A program made the translations under genes and the position numbers. A DNA stretch of 37,090 nt from an uncultured Veillonellaceae bacterium (GTDB lineage Bacteria; Bacillota; Negativicutes; Selenomonadales; Selenomonadaceae). The first letter of the stretch is position 1; each line of letters begins with the position of its first letter. The notes under the pieces are model-generated. The model did no database searches. It was given only the letters and a program-made list of their open reading frames with translations, and was not told the origin of the DNA. Shown here piece after piece: positions 8,821 to 16,582 of this stretch. The stretch covers positions 1 to 37,090 of the forward strand of contig OMZR01000039.1 of assembly GCA_900315575.1 (NCBI GenBank). The letters run 5' to 3'.

Positions 8821-8849
8821 ATTCTACCTTGCCAACTTCTCCCTGTAAA
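8821..8849 (-). promoter_or_regulatory. sigma-A promoter of the cytidylyltransferase operon
   Basis: On the minus strand, TTTACA (8844-8849) and TAGAAT (8821-8826) are 17 bases apart, each matching 5 of 6 consensus bases. They lie 40 bases upstream of the first ATG of the operon. Confidence 0.65.
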
Positions 8850-8928
8850 GACAGCTGCCAAAGAATGAAATCCATCTTCCATTATTGATATATAACTATC
8901 TTTTTTGAAATTATTTTTGAAAAGCATC

Positions 8929-8957
8929 TTGCAAAATGATAAATTACATGCTATTAT
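8929..8957 (+). promoter_or_regulatory. sigma-A promoter of the gluconate operon
   Basis: TTGCAA (8929-8934) and TATTAT (8952-8957) are separated by 17 bases in an AT-rich stretch 51 bases before gntK. The spacer contains ATGATAAATTACAT, with ATG/CAT ends in inverted orientation, and two copies of TTTTTGAAA-like sequence lie just upstream. These could bind the RpiR-type regulator of the locus, but that is speculative. Confidence 0.7.
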
Positions 8958-9007
8958 ACAACCAAGAAATGAAACAAATACGTCATTCATAGTGAGGTGC
9001 GTTGATA

Positions 9008-10570
9008 ATGAAAAATCATTCTGGACAGGTAGAGGCCTGGATCGGCGTCGATGTCGGCACGACGGGCGTGCGAGCCATCGCCTACAGCATCGATGGCGAA
9101 AAGCTCGCGTCGTCTGAGGCGTTCTACCAGCTCCTGACGCCGCACACGGACTGGGCGGAGGAGAACCCGCTCGAAATCTACGAGTCGGTCGAGAAAGTCA
9201 TCCGCGAGACCGCGGCGACACTGCGCTACCGCAACGGCATCGCAGCCGGCATCGCGCTGAGTACCGTCATGCACAGCTTCGCGCCGCTCGATGAGCACCG
9301 CCGCCCGATGACGAACATGATCACCTGGGCGGACAGCCGCAGCGCGGACATCGTGCGCGAGATAAAGCAGGATGCGGCACTCACGAAACGCTTCTATGAA
9401 AAGACGGGCTGCCCCGTCCACGCCTGCTACCCGCTCGCGAAAATCCTCTGGCTCCGCAAGCATCTGCCCGAGCGCTTCGCGCAGATGAAATTCATCGGCT
9501 CGCTCAAGGATTATCTTTTCGAGAAGCTGACCGGCGTCTTTGCCATTGACCATTCCGCCGCGAGCACAAGCGGGCTCTACAACGAGCAACAGATGGACTG
9601 GGATGCGGAAATCCTCAGCTACGCGAGCATCACGCGCGACATGCTGCCGCCCATCGTCTCGGGGACACACGCAGAATCGCTCACGACCGAGGCCGCCGAA
9701 GCGACGGGGCTCCCCGCCGGGCTTCCCGTCGTCATCGGCGCGACGGACGGCGTGCTCGTCAATGTCGGCATCGGCGCCGTCGAGCCCGGCCAGCTCAGTG
9801 CGACGATCGGCACGAGCGGAGCGCTGCGCATGCTGACCGACCGTCCGATGACCGACCCGAAAGGCCGCACGTGGTGCTACAACCTCGTCGATGACATCTG
9901 GGTCGCCGGCGGCGCCATCAACAATGGCGGCATGATCCTGCGCTGGGTGCGCGACCGCATCTGCCACTATACAAAAACGCACCTCGAAAACCTCGACGTC
10001 GATGGCTACGACCTCATGACGATGAAAGCCGCGCATGTCCCGGCTGGCGCGGGCGGGCTCATCATGCTCCCTTGCTTTACAGGCGAGCGCTCGCCGTACT
10101 GGAATTCGGAGCTGCGCGGCATGCTCCTCGGCTTGACGCTGAACCACAGCCGCTCGCACATCATCCGCGCGGCGATGGAGGGCATCTGCTACAGCATGAA
10201 CGCCGTCATGAAAGCACTCGAAGGCTTTGGCGAGGTCAAGGACATCCGCGTGAGCGGCAGCTTCACGAAATCAACACTCTGGCTCCAGATTCTTTCCGAC
10301 GTGCTCGGGCGCGAACTCACCTTGCTGGAAAACAGCGAGGGCGCGGCGTTTGGTGCCGCCGTGCTCGGCTTCATCTCAGCGGGCAGGCTCTCGAACATCC
10401 GCGAAACGGCAGGCCTTGTGAAAGCGAAACGGCGCTACGCACCGGTTCCCGAAAACGAAGCTGTCTATCGCCAGCTCTTCGCTATCTTTGAAAAGCTCTA
10501 CTGGACGAATCAGGAAACATTCGCAGCCATCACATCGTTCCAGCAGGAACATCCCGTCACAAAACTTTGA
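9008..10570 (+). CDS. gntK: gluconokinase, FGGY family
   Basis: About 520 residues. It phosphorylates D-gluconate to 6-phosphogluconate with ATP in the cytoplasm. The FGGY-kinase fold is evident: the N-terminal phosphate-binding segment GVDVGTTGVRA, the sugar-binding region TWADSRSADIV, the second ATPase domain with GATDGVLVNVGIG and IGTSGALR, and a late FGGY-like segment VSGSFTKSTLWLQ. ATG at 9008 is preferred over TTG at 9002 because GAGGTG is 8 bases upstream of the former. Xylulokinase or another FGGY kinase would be possible on sequence alone, but the next genes (6-phosphogluconate dehydrogenase and GntP) make gluconokinase the clear choice. Confidence 0.9.
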   Translation: MKNHSGQVEAWIGVDVGTTGVRAIAYSIDGEKLASSEAFYQLLTPHTDWAEENPLEIYESVEKVIRETAATLRYRNGIAAGIALSTVMHSFAPLDEHRRPMTNMITWADSRSADIVREIKQDAALTKRFYEKTGCPVHACYPLAKILWLRKHLPERFAQMKFIGSLKDYLFEKLTGVFAIDHSAASTSGLYNEQQMDWDAEILSYASITRDMLPPIVSGTHAESLTTEAAEATGLPAGLPVVIGATDGVLVNVGIGAVEPGQLSATIGTSGALRMLTDRPMTDPKGRTWCYNLVDDIWVAGGAINNGGMILRWVRDRICHYTKTHLENLDVDGYDLMTMKAAHVPAGAGGLIMLPCFTGERSPYWNSELRGMLLGLTLNHSRSHIIRAAMEGICYSMNAVMKALEGFGEVKDIRVSGSFTKSTLWLQILSDVLGRELTLLENSEGAAFGAAVLGFISAGRLSNIRETAGLVKAKRRYAPVPENEAVYRQLFAIFEKLYWTNQETFAAITSFQQEHPVTKL

Positions 10571-10606
10571 TTGCAAATAACGTCATACATTAGGAGGACA
10601 TTCATT

Positions 10607-12013
10607 ATGGCAAACATGGACATCGGCATGGTCGGCATGGCCGTCATGGGCAGCAATCTCGCACTCAACATGGCAGATCACGGCTATCAGGTCGCCTGCT
10701 ACAACTATACGCCAGACCTCACGGAAACATTCGTCAAGGAACATCCGCATGAAAATGCGCATCCATTCTACGACCTCAAGGAATTCGTCGCGTCGCTCAA
10801 AAAGCCACGCATTATCATGATGATGATTATGGCAGGCAAGCCCGTCGATTCGATGATCGACCAGCTCATCCCCCTGCTGGACAAAGGCGACATCATCATC
10901 GACGGCGGCAACTCGTTCTTTGGCGACACGATGCGCCGCTATGACACCTGCAAGGCGCACGGCCTGAACTTCTTCGGCACGGGCATCTCGGGCGGCGAGA
11001 CCGGCGCACGCCGCGGCCCCTGCATCATGCCAGGCGGCGACAAAGACGCCTATGCCTCCGTCCAGCCGATTTTCGAAGCCATCGCGGCAAAGGCGGATGG
11101 CGCACCGTGCTGCACGTACATCGGTGAAAGCGGTGCCGGCCATTTCGTCAAGATGGTACACAACGGCATCGAGTACGCCGACATGCAGCTCATCGCCGAA
11201 TCTTACCTGCTGCTCAAATACGCAGGCGGCCTCAAAAACGACGCGATTGCAAAGATTTTCCGCAAGTGGAATGAGGGCGAGCTCAAGAGCTACCTCGTCG
11301 GCATCACGGCCGACGTGCTCGCCGAGCACGATGACCTCGCTGATGGCTTTCTCGTTGACAAGATTGTCGACAGCGCGGGCCAGAAGGGCACGGGCCGCTG
11401 GACGAGCATCGAAGCCATGAAGGAAGGTGTCAACACCTCGCTCATCACGGCCGCCTGCAATGCGCGCGTCATGTCGAACCAATCGATGCTCCGCCAAAAG
11501 ATGCAGCAGGCGCTCCCTGCCGCCGCCATTGCGCACAAGAGCAGGCAGGATTTCATCGACGATGTCGAAGCCAGCCTCTACACGGGCAAGATTGCCGCCT
11601 ACGCACAGGGCTTCGCACTCTACCGCGCCGCCTCTGCGCACTATGGCTGGCAGCTCGACTACAGCCGCATCGCCTCGATCTTCCGCGGCGGCTGCATCAT
11701 TCAGGCAGCATTCCTCGAAAAAATCACCGAAGCCTACGAAAAAACGCCGGACATTGAAAACCTTATGGGGGACGCATTCTTCCTCCAGCGCATCCAGCAG
11801 AATCTGCCAGCGCTACGCCGCACGGTTGCGTTCGGCATCACCTGCGGCTTGCCCATCCCTGCACTCGCGAATGCCGCAAGCTACATCGACGCGACGCGCA
11901 GCCCGCTGCTCGGCGCGAACCTCATCCAGGGATTACGCGACGACTTTGGCGCACACACGTATCAGCGCACCGACCGCGAAGGCGCATTCCACCACAATTG
12001 GTCGCAGAACTGA
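10607..12013 (+). CDS. gnd: 6-phosphogluconate dehydrogenase, decarboxylating
   Basis: 468 residues, the normal length of the homodimeric NADP-dependent enzyme. It converts 6-phosphogluconate to ribulose 5-phosphate and CO2. Visible signatures are the dinucleotide fold start IGMVGMAVMGSNLALN, DGGNSFFGDT, the family signature region FFGTGISGGETGAR, catalytic-site MVHNGIEYADMQ, and the C-terminal substrate-binding part DYFGAHTY-like FGAHTYQRTD. The start is the ATG after AGGAGG (9-base spacing), not the earlier in-frame codon at 10571. It follows gntK by 36 bases and feeds the product of gntK into the pentose phosphate pathway. Confidence 0.95.
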   Translation: MANMDIGMVGMAVMGSNLALNMADHGYQVACYNYTPDLTETFVKEHPHENAHPFYDLKEFVASLKKPRIIMMMIMAGKPVDSMIDQLIPLLDKGDIIIDGGNSFFGDTMRRYDTCKAHGLNFFGTGISGGETGARRGPCIMPGGDKDAYASVQPIFEAIAAKADGAPCCTYIGESGAGHFVKMVHNGIEYADMQLIAESYLLLKYAGGLKNDAIAKIFRKWNEGELKSYLVGITADVLAEHDDLADGFLVDKIVDSAGQKGTGRWTSIEAMKEGVNTSLITAACNARVMSNQSMLRQKMQQALPAAAIAHKSRQDFIDDVEASLYTGKIAAYAQGFALYRAASAHYGWQLDYSRIASIFRGGCIIQAAFLEKITEAYEKTPDIENLMGDAFFLQRIQQNLPALRRTVAFGITCGLPIPALANAASYIDATRSPLLGANLIQGLRDDFGAHTYQRTDREGAFHHNWSQN

Positions 12014-12050
12014 CTTTCCTTCCGAATGTTTGCAAAGGAGCTGACATCTC

Positions 12051-13370
12051 ATGCCGTTGTTCATCCTCGCCGCAGGCATCGTGCTGCTGTTCTTCCTGAT
12101 CGTCAAAGTGAAGCTCAACAGCTTCCTGTCCCTGCTGCTCGTCGCAGGCATCCTCGCGTTCTGCGAAGGGCTGCCCATCGGTAACATCGTCCCGACCATC
12201 GAAAAAGGTCTCGGTGCCACACTCGGCGGTCTCGCCATCGTCGTCTCGTTCGGTGCCATGCTCGGCAAGCTGCTCGAAGAGAGCGGCGGCGCCCAGCGCA
12301 TCGCCACGACACTCATCCACGTCTTTGGCAAGAAAAACGTCAAATGGGCGGTCAGCCTCACGGGCTTCATCGTCGGCATCGCGCTCTTCTATGAAATCGG
12401 CTTCGTCCTGCTGATCCCGCTCGTCTTCACGGTCGCATCCGCCGCTGGCGTGCCGCTCCTCGAAGTCGGCATCCCAATGGCCGCAGCGCTCTCCGTCACG
12501 CACGGCTTCCTGCCGCCGCATCCGGCACCAACCGCCATTTCCGTCATCTACCACGCTGACATCGGCACGACGCTGCTCTACGGTGCTATCATCGCCATCC
12601 CGACCGCCATCGTCGCAGGCCCGCTCTTCTGCACGACAGCAAAGCACATCCATCCGAACCCGCCCGAGGGCATGATGAGCAAGAAAACATTCCACGAAGA
12701 AGACCTGCCGAGCTTTGGCACGTCCGTCGCCACGGCACTTGTCCCCGTCGTCCTCATGGCGGCCTCGGCCATCGCGAAACTCGTGCTTTCCCCTGACACT
12801 CCCGTCTACCACGTCCTGACGTTCTTCGGTGCGCCGGACATGGCGCTGACCGTCTCCGTCGCTATCGCGTTCTACACGTTTGGCGTCGCTCGCGGCCGCA
12901 GCCTCGAAGACGTCATGAAGACCGTCGAAAGCGCCGTCAAGACCATCGCCATGATCCTCCTCATTGTCGGCGCAGGCGGTGCGCTGAAGCAGGTCCTCAT
13001 CGACAGCGGTGTCGGCAACTACATCGCGACGCTCGTCGAAGGCTCCGACCTCTCGCCGCTCGTCCTCGCTTGGCTTGTCGCCGCCGTCATCCGCACGGCC
13101 TGCGGCAGCGCGACCGTCGCGGCCATGACGTCTGCCGGCATCGCCGCTCCGATCATCGCCGTCACGGGCGCGAATGCCGAGCTCATGGTGCTCGCGACCG
13201 GCGCGGGCAGCCTGATCTTCAGCCCGCCGAATGACCCTGGCTTCTGGCTCTTCAAAGAATTCTTCGGCATCACAGTCAAAGAAACCGTCCGCACCTGGTG
13301 TGCCCTCGAGACTATCATCGCCGTCATGGGCCTCGCTGGCGTCCTCCTCCTGAACGCCATTGTTGGATAA
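12051..13370 (+). CDS. gntP: GntP-family gluconate:H+ symporter
   Basis: 439 residues of highly hydrophobic sequence with about 12-14 predicted membrane segments, matching the GntP family in length. Family features include the N-terminal LILAAGIVLLFFLIVKVKLNSFLSLL-type segment (shown in part), GLGATLGGLAIVVSFGAMLGKLLEESGGA, LTHGFLPPHPAP-like VTHGFLPPHPAPTA, and the C-terminal TACGSATVAAMTSAGI. It imports gluconate across the inner membrane for GntK. It starts 38 bases after gnd behind AAAGGAG. A related hydroxy-acid substrate cannot be excluded from sequence, but the operon argues for gluconate. Confidence 0.92.
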   Translation: MPLFILAAGIVLLFFLIVKVKLNSFLSLLLVAGILAFCEGLPIGNIVPTIEKGLGATLGGLAIVVSFGAMLGKLLEESGGAQRIATTLIHVFGKKNVKWAVSLTGFIVGIALFYEIGFVLLIPLVFTVASAAGVPLLEVGIPMAAALSVTHGFLPPHPAPTAISVIYHADIGTTLLYGAIIAIPTAIVAGPLFCTTAKHIHPNPPEGMMSKKTFHEEDLPSFGTSVATALVPVVLMAASAIAKLVLSPDTPVYHVLTFFGAPDMALTVSVAIAFYTFGVARGRSLEDVMKTVESAVKTIAMILLIVGAGGALKQVLIDSGVGNYIATLVEGSDLSPLVLAWLVAAVIRTACGSATVAAMTSAGIAAPIIAVTGANAELMVLATGAGSLIFSPPNDPGFWLFKEFFGITVKETVRTWCALETIIAVMGLAGVLLLNAIVG

Positions 13371-13375
13371 TACTT

Positions 13376-13412
13376 CAGCCCCTTTCCCGAAAACAAAGGA
13401 AAGGGGCTGTTT
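13376..13412 (+). terminator. terminator after gntP
   Basis: Perfect 12-base inverted repeat CAGCCCCTTTCC (13376-13387) / GGAAAGGGGCTG (13398-13409) with a 10-base loop, starting 6 bases after the gntP stop. Only three T follow, so it may be leaky. Confidence 0.7.
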
Positions 13413-13438
13413 GCATCCCGTCCGCAAGATGATAAAAT
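13410..13438 (+). promoter_or_regulatory. candidate promoter of the RpiR regulator gene
   Basis: TTTGCA (13410-13415) and TAAAAT (13433-13438) are 17 bases apart between the gntP terminator and the regulator. The -35 is weak (4 of 6), the -10 good (5 of 6). It would let the regulator be made independently of the gluconate operon. Confidence 0.5.
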
Positions 13439-13461
13439 AAGAGCAAAGAGAGGCGACAACC

Positions 13462-14310
13462 ATGACAGATAATACACAGCAGTTCCCTTTGCTCCGAAGC
13501 GCCTACGACGGTATGACAAAAGTCGAAAAGCGTATCGCTGACTACATCCTCGCCCATCCTGACGCCATGATGGATATCACGATTGCCGAACTCGCACAGC
13601 AGGCGAAAAGCTCCGAAATCACCGTCTCGCGCTTCTGCAAGAAGCTCGGTTTCAGCGGCCTCCAGAGCCTCAAGATCGCGCTCGCGAGCACGCGCAAGGA
13701 AACGCCCGAAAACTACCTCGAAATCCATCCCGACGACGGCTATGACACCGTCACGGCAAAAGTCTTCCAGAGCATCATCGACGGCCTCTCTGACACGCGC
13801 CGCCTGCTCGATCCCGCCACCTGCGAGGCTGCTGTCATGGCGCTTGCCGGGGCGCGGCGCATCAACGTCTATGGCTTCGGCAACTCCGCGACCGTCTGCC
13901 GCGACATCGAGACGCGGCTGCTGCGCTTCGGCCTCGTCGTGCAGGCGTATAGCGACAGCCACCAGCAGGTCACGTCAGCATCCCTTCTGACGCCTGATGA
14001 CGTCGTCCTCGCCGTCTCGCACACCGGCGCAACGCGCGAGCTCCTCGAAAGCGTCCGCATTGCGAAAAAAAATGGCGCGAAAATCATCGCCATCACGAGC
14101 CATGCGACGTCCGAACTCGCCAAAGCCTCCGACATCGTCCTCGTCGGCATGGGCCGCGAAGTCCGCTACTGCTCCGAAGCCGCCGCTTCCCGCCTCATCC
14201 ACATGGCCATCGTCGACGTCCTCTACACCGGCCTCGCCATGCAGCTGCCAACGAGGTATCAAGAAAACCTCGACAAGATGCGCGAGGCCATCGCAGAAAA
14301 ACGGCTCTGA
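13462..14310 (+). CDS. RpiR-family transcriptional regulator (HTH + SIS)
   Basis: 282 residues. The N-terminal HTH_6 domain (about 10-85) contains KVEKRIADYILAHP and the recognition region SSEITVSRFCKKLGFSGLQSLK. The C-terminal SIS sugar-phosphate-binding domain (about 125-255) contains RINVYGFGNSATVC, AVSHTGATRELLESV and IIAITSHATSELAK. It lies immediately downstream of gntK-gnd-gntP on the same strand, so it most likely senses 6-phosphogluconate or a related sugar phosphate and controls that operon. The effector is inferred; the family is clear. The RBS is AGAGAGG. Confidence 0.92.
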   Translation: MTDNTQQFPLLRSAYDGMTKVEKRIADYILAHPDAMMDITIAELAQQAKSSEITVSRFCKKLGFSGLQSLKIALASTRKETPENYLEIHPDDGYDTVTAKVFQSIIDGLSDTRRLLDPATCEAAVMALAGARRINVYGFGNSATVCRDIETRLLRFGLVVQAYSDSHQQVTSASLLTPDDVVLAVSHTGATRELLESVRIAKKNGAKIIAITSHATSELAKASDIVLVGMGREVRYCSEAAASRLIHMAIVDVLYTGLAMQLPTRYQENLDKMREAIAEKRL

Positions 14311-14323
14311 AGTCCCAGAAAAC

Positions 14324-14352
14324 TTGCTATTCCAGCGAAAATCGAGTAAACT
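14324..14352 (+). promoter_or_regulatory. candidate sigma-A promoter of flagellin 1
   Basis: TTGCTA (14324-14329) and TAAACT (14347-14352) are 17 bases apart, 65 bases before the flagellin start. I did not find a convincing sigma-28 motif (TAAA-N15-GCCGATAA) at either flagellin. Confidence 0.4.
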
Positions 14353-14382
14353 ATAAGAAACGATTCTTTTCGCATTCCCGCA

Positions 14383-14406
14383 TTGCAAAATCCAGGAAGC
14401 AAGGAG
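14383..14406 (+). promoter_or_regulatory. possible CsrA-type leader hairpin of flagellin 1
   Basis: TTGC (14383-14386) can pair with GCAA (14399-14402), presenting AGGA in the 12-base loop, and the ribosome binding site AAGGAG (14401-14406) follows directly. Two GGA motifs, one looped and one in the RBS, resemble the CsrA sites in the Bacillus hag leader. The stem is only 4 bp, so this is weak. Confidence 0.25.
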
Positions 14407-14416
14407 TGATTTTGAA

Positions 14417-16506
14417 ATGGCGATGATCATCAAGAACGATGCTTCCTCGAAAAGCACCCTGAACACGATGAACAAGAACTCCGTCGACCGCGCAAAGGCC
14501 CTGAAGCGGCTCTCGTCCGGCATGCGGATCAATGGCGCGGGCGACGATGCTTCTGGTTTTGCCATCTCTGAGCGCATGCGCGTGCAGATTCGCGGACTCG
14601 ACCAAGATATCCAGAATACGAAGACAGGTTCCAACATGCTGAGCGTTGCCGACGGCGGCGTGCAGAACATCCTCGAAGAACTGCGCTCGCTGAAAGAGCT
14701 CGCCATCAATGCGGCCAACGACCACAATTCCGATCAGGACCGGAAGACCCTGCAACAGGAGTTCGATCAGCGCAAGGCCGATATCGAGGACATTGCTTCC
14801 TCGACAAACTACAATGGCAAGCGCCTGCTCGATGGCACATACAGCCGCTATCGCTGGGAAGACCAGCTGGTATCAGGGACGCCCGCTACTCCGACGGATC
14901 CGGCCGACGGCACCTCGGCCTATCCACCTGTATCACCCGGCAACGTCCCCGCGGCCTTCACGCCCGTCTCGACTGGCGTCCTGGAGCCAAATGATCCGCC
15001 GACGACCATCCCGAATGGCAACTATACCATCACGTCCGCCGGCGTCTATACGATTCCATCGGGCTACAGCGGCACGATTACGATTGCCGATGACGTCTCC
15101 GGCTCTGTCAAAGGTGTCAAGCTCGTACAGGCAGATCCTTCGACCGCGCTGACAAACGCTTATATTGTCGGCCCTTCGGGCGGCAATGCCAACCTCTGGC
15201 TGGAAAACGTCAATATCTCGGACTCTGCCGGACAGAACGCCATAAAATTCAACGGGTCCGGCAATGTCCTGAGCATCAAGGGAAGCAATACCGTCTTGGG
15301 CGGTGGCGATAAGGCCGTCATCAACGTCGGTGGCGGCTTGACCGTAGAAGGCACGGGCTCCCTGACAAGCGCTGCTGGTACTGGTGGCGGTATCGGCACG
15401 GATTCCGGTGACAAAAACAATGCTGCCCCGCTGACAATCAACAGCGGTACGTACAATATCACATCAAAAGGCGGCTCTGCAGGATCCGCGATTGGCTCTG
15501 GCATCAATTCTTCCATTGGCGATATCACAATCAATGGCGGTACGTTTACATTGGGCAATTCTGGTACCTGGGGCGCTCCGATTGGCGCTGGCCATGGAGC
15601 GAACAACGCTGGTGGCATCTACATCAATAATGCTAAAATCAACATCGCCGCTTTCGATGCTGTATCGGCAGTGGCTACTGGGGCTCGCTGCACCAGACAG
15701 GCCCAATGTCTGCCGATGGCCCGATTGTCATCAACAACTCCGATGTTTCTACCATCAGCACGCAGGGTGCCGGCATCGGCAGCGGTGAAAATGGTCATGT
15801 CGGCGATATCACGATTGATGGCTGCATTCTGGAAGTACAAAAACCATCAGGACAGGCAAAAGAAGCGATTGGCGCTGGTGCCAGCCAGGCAACTGCTGGC
15901 GCGGTGAAAATCACAAACTCCATCATCACATACGCAGGCTCCGGCAATCCGCCGACGCCTCCGACGCCGCCCGTCTACAAGAAAGTGCGCGTGCTCGGCA
16001 CGCCGCTCATCATCCACACGGGCACGAAATCAAACCAGGAGCTCCGCTGCTACATCGAAGACATGCGGCTCGATGCCCTGGGGCTCGGCCAGGACAAGGC
16101 GACGGGAAAAGAAAAAGTGCAGCTCGTGACGCAGCACGACGCCTCCCTCGCACTTGGCGCCATCGCCCCGGAAAACTGGAACCTTCTCGATCCCACCTAT
16201 GACAAGGCCACGGACGAGCAGAAGCAGAACCCCGAAAACTACCTCGGCCCCATCGACAAGGCCATCAACTACGTGCTCGACCAGAGCACGCAGCTCGGTT
16301 CCTACATCACGGAACTGCGCTTCACCGCGAGCAACCTCGTCACGGCACAGGAGAACACGACAAGCTCCGAAAGCACGATCCGCGATGCCGACATGGCAAA
16401 GGAAATGACCTCCCTCGTCAAAGCCAACGTCCTCACCCAAGCCTCGCAAGCCATGCTGGCCCAAGCCCACCAAAACCTCGGCAGCGTCCTGAGCTTGCTG
16501 CAATGA
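14417..16506 (+). pseudogene. flagellin with inserted beta-helix-like domain, frameshifted
   Basis: Restored, this would be about 696 residues. The N-terminal D0/D1 part is canonical (KRLSSGMRINGAGDDASGFA, SERMRVQIRGLDQD, LRSLKELAINAAND). The C-terminal D1/D0 part is also canonical (IRDADMAKEMTSLVKANVL, QASQAMLAQAHQNLGSVL). Between them (about 150-510) are Gly-rich repeats such as IGSG, GDITINGGTF and GIYINNAKI, suggesting a right-handed beta-helix displayed on the filament surface. The frame changes from 14417-frame to the -1 frame near 15662: GATGCTGTATCGGC would read D-A-G-I-G-S-G if one G were restored. The first frame runs out of phase to 15907. This may be a pseudogene, a sequencing error, or a variable locus. 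RBS AAGGAG. Confidence 0.85.
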
Positions 16507-16512
16507 CAGCAC

Positions 16513-16568
16513 AAAAAAGAGCTATTGCAATTCGTGACTTTCGCGATTGCAATAGCTCTTCTTTTATT
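16513..16568. terminator. bidirectional terminator between the two flagellins
   Basis: Perfect 15-base inverted repeat (AAGAGCTATTGCAAT at 16517-16531, ATTGCAATAGCTCTT at 16546-16560). A run of six A on the left and CTTTTATT on the right give U-rich tails in both directions, serving both convergent flagellin genes. Confidence 0.9.
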
Positions 16569-16582
16569 GACTCCACTGCCAT

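Noticed and set aside
10583..11641. 352-codon minus-strand frame under gnd
   Set aside because: Antisense shadow; gnd is a certain call with full family signatures.
15160..15618. Pro-rich 152-codon minus-strand frame
   Set aside because: Antisense of the Gly-rich flagellin repeats (GGN read as CCN).
15655..15705. Programmed -1 frameshift in flagellin 1
   Set aside because: No slippery heptamer or following strong structure at the junction, and flagellins are not known to use one; loss of a base explains it better.
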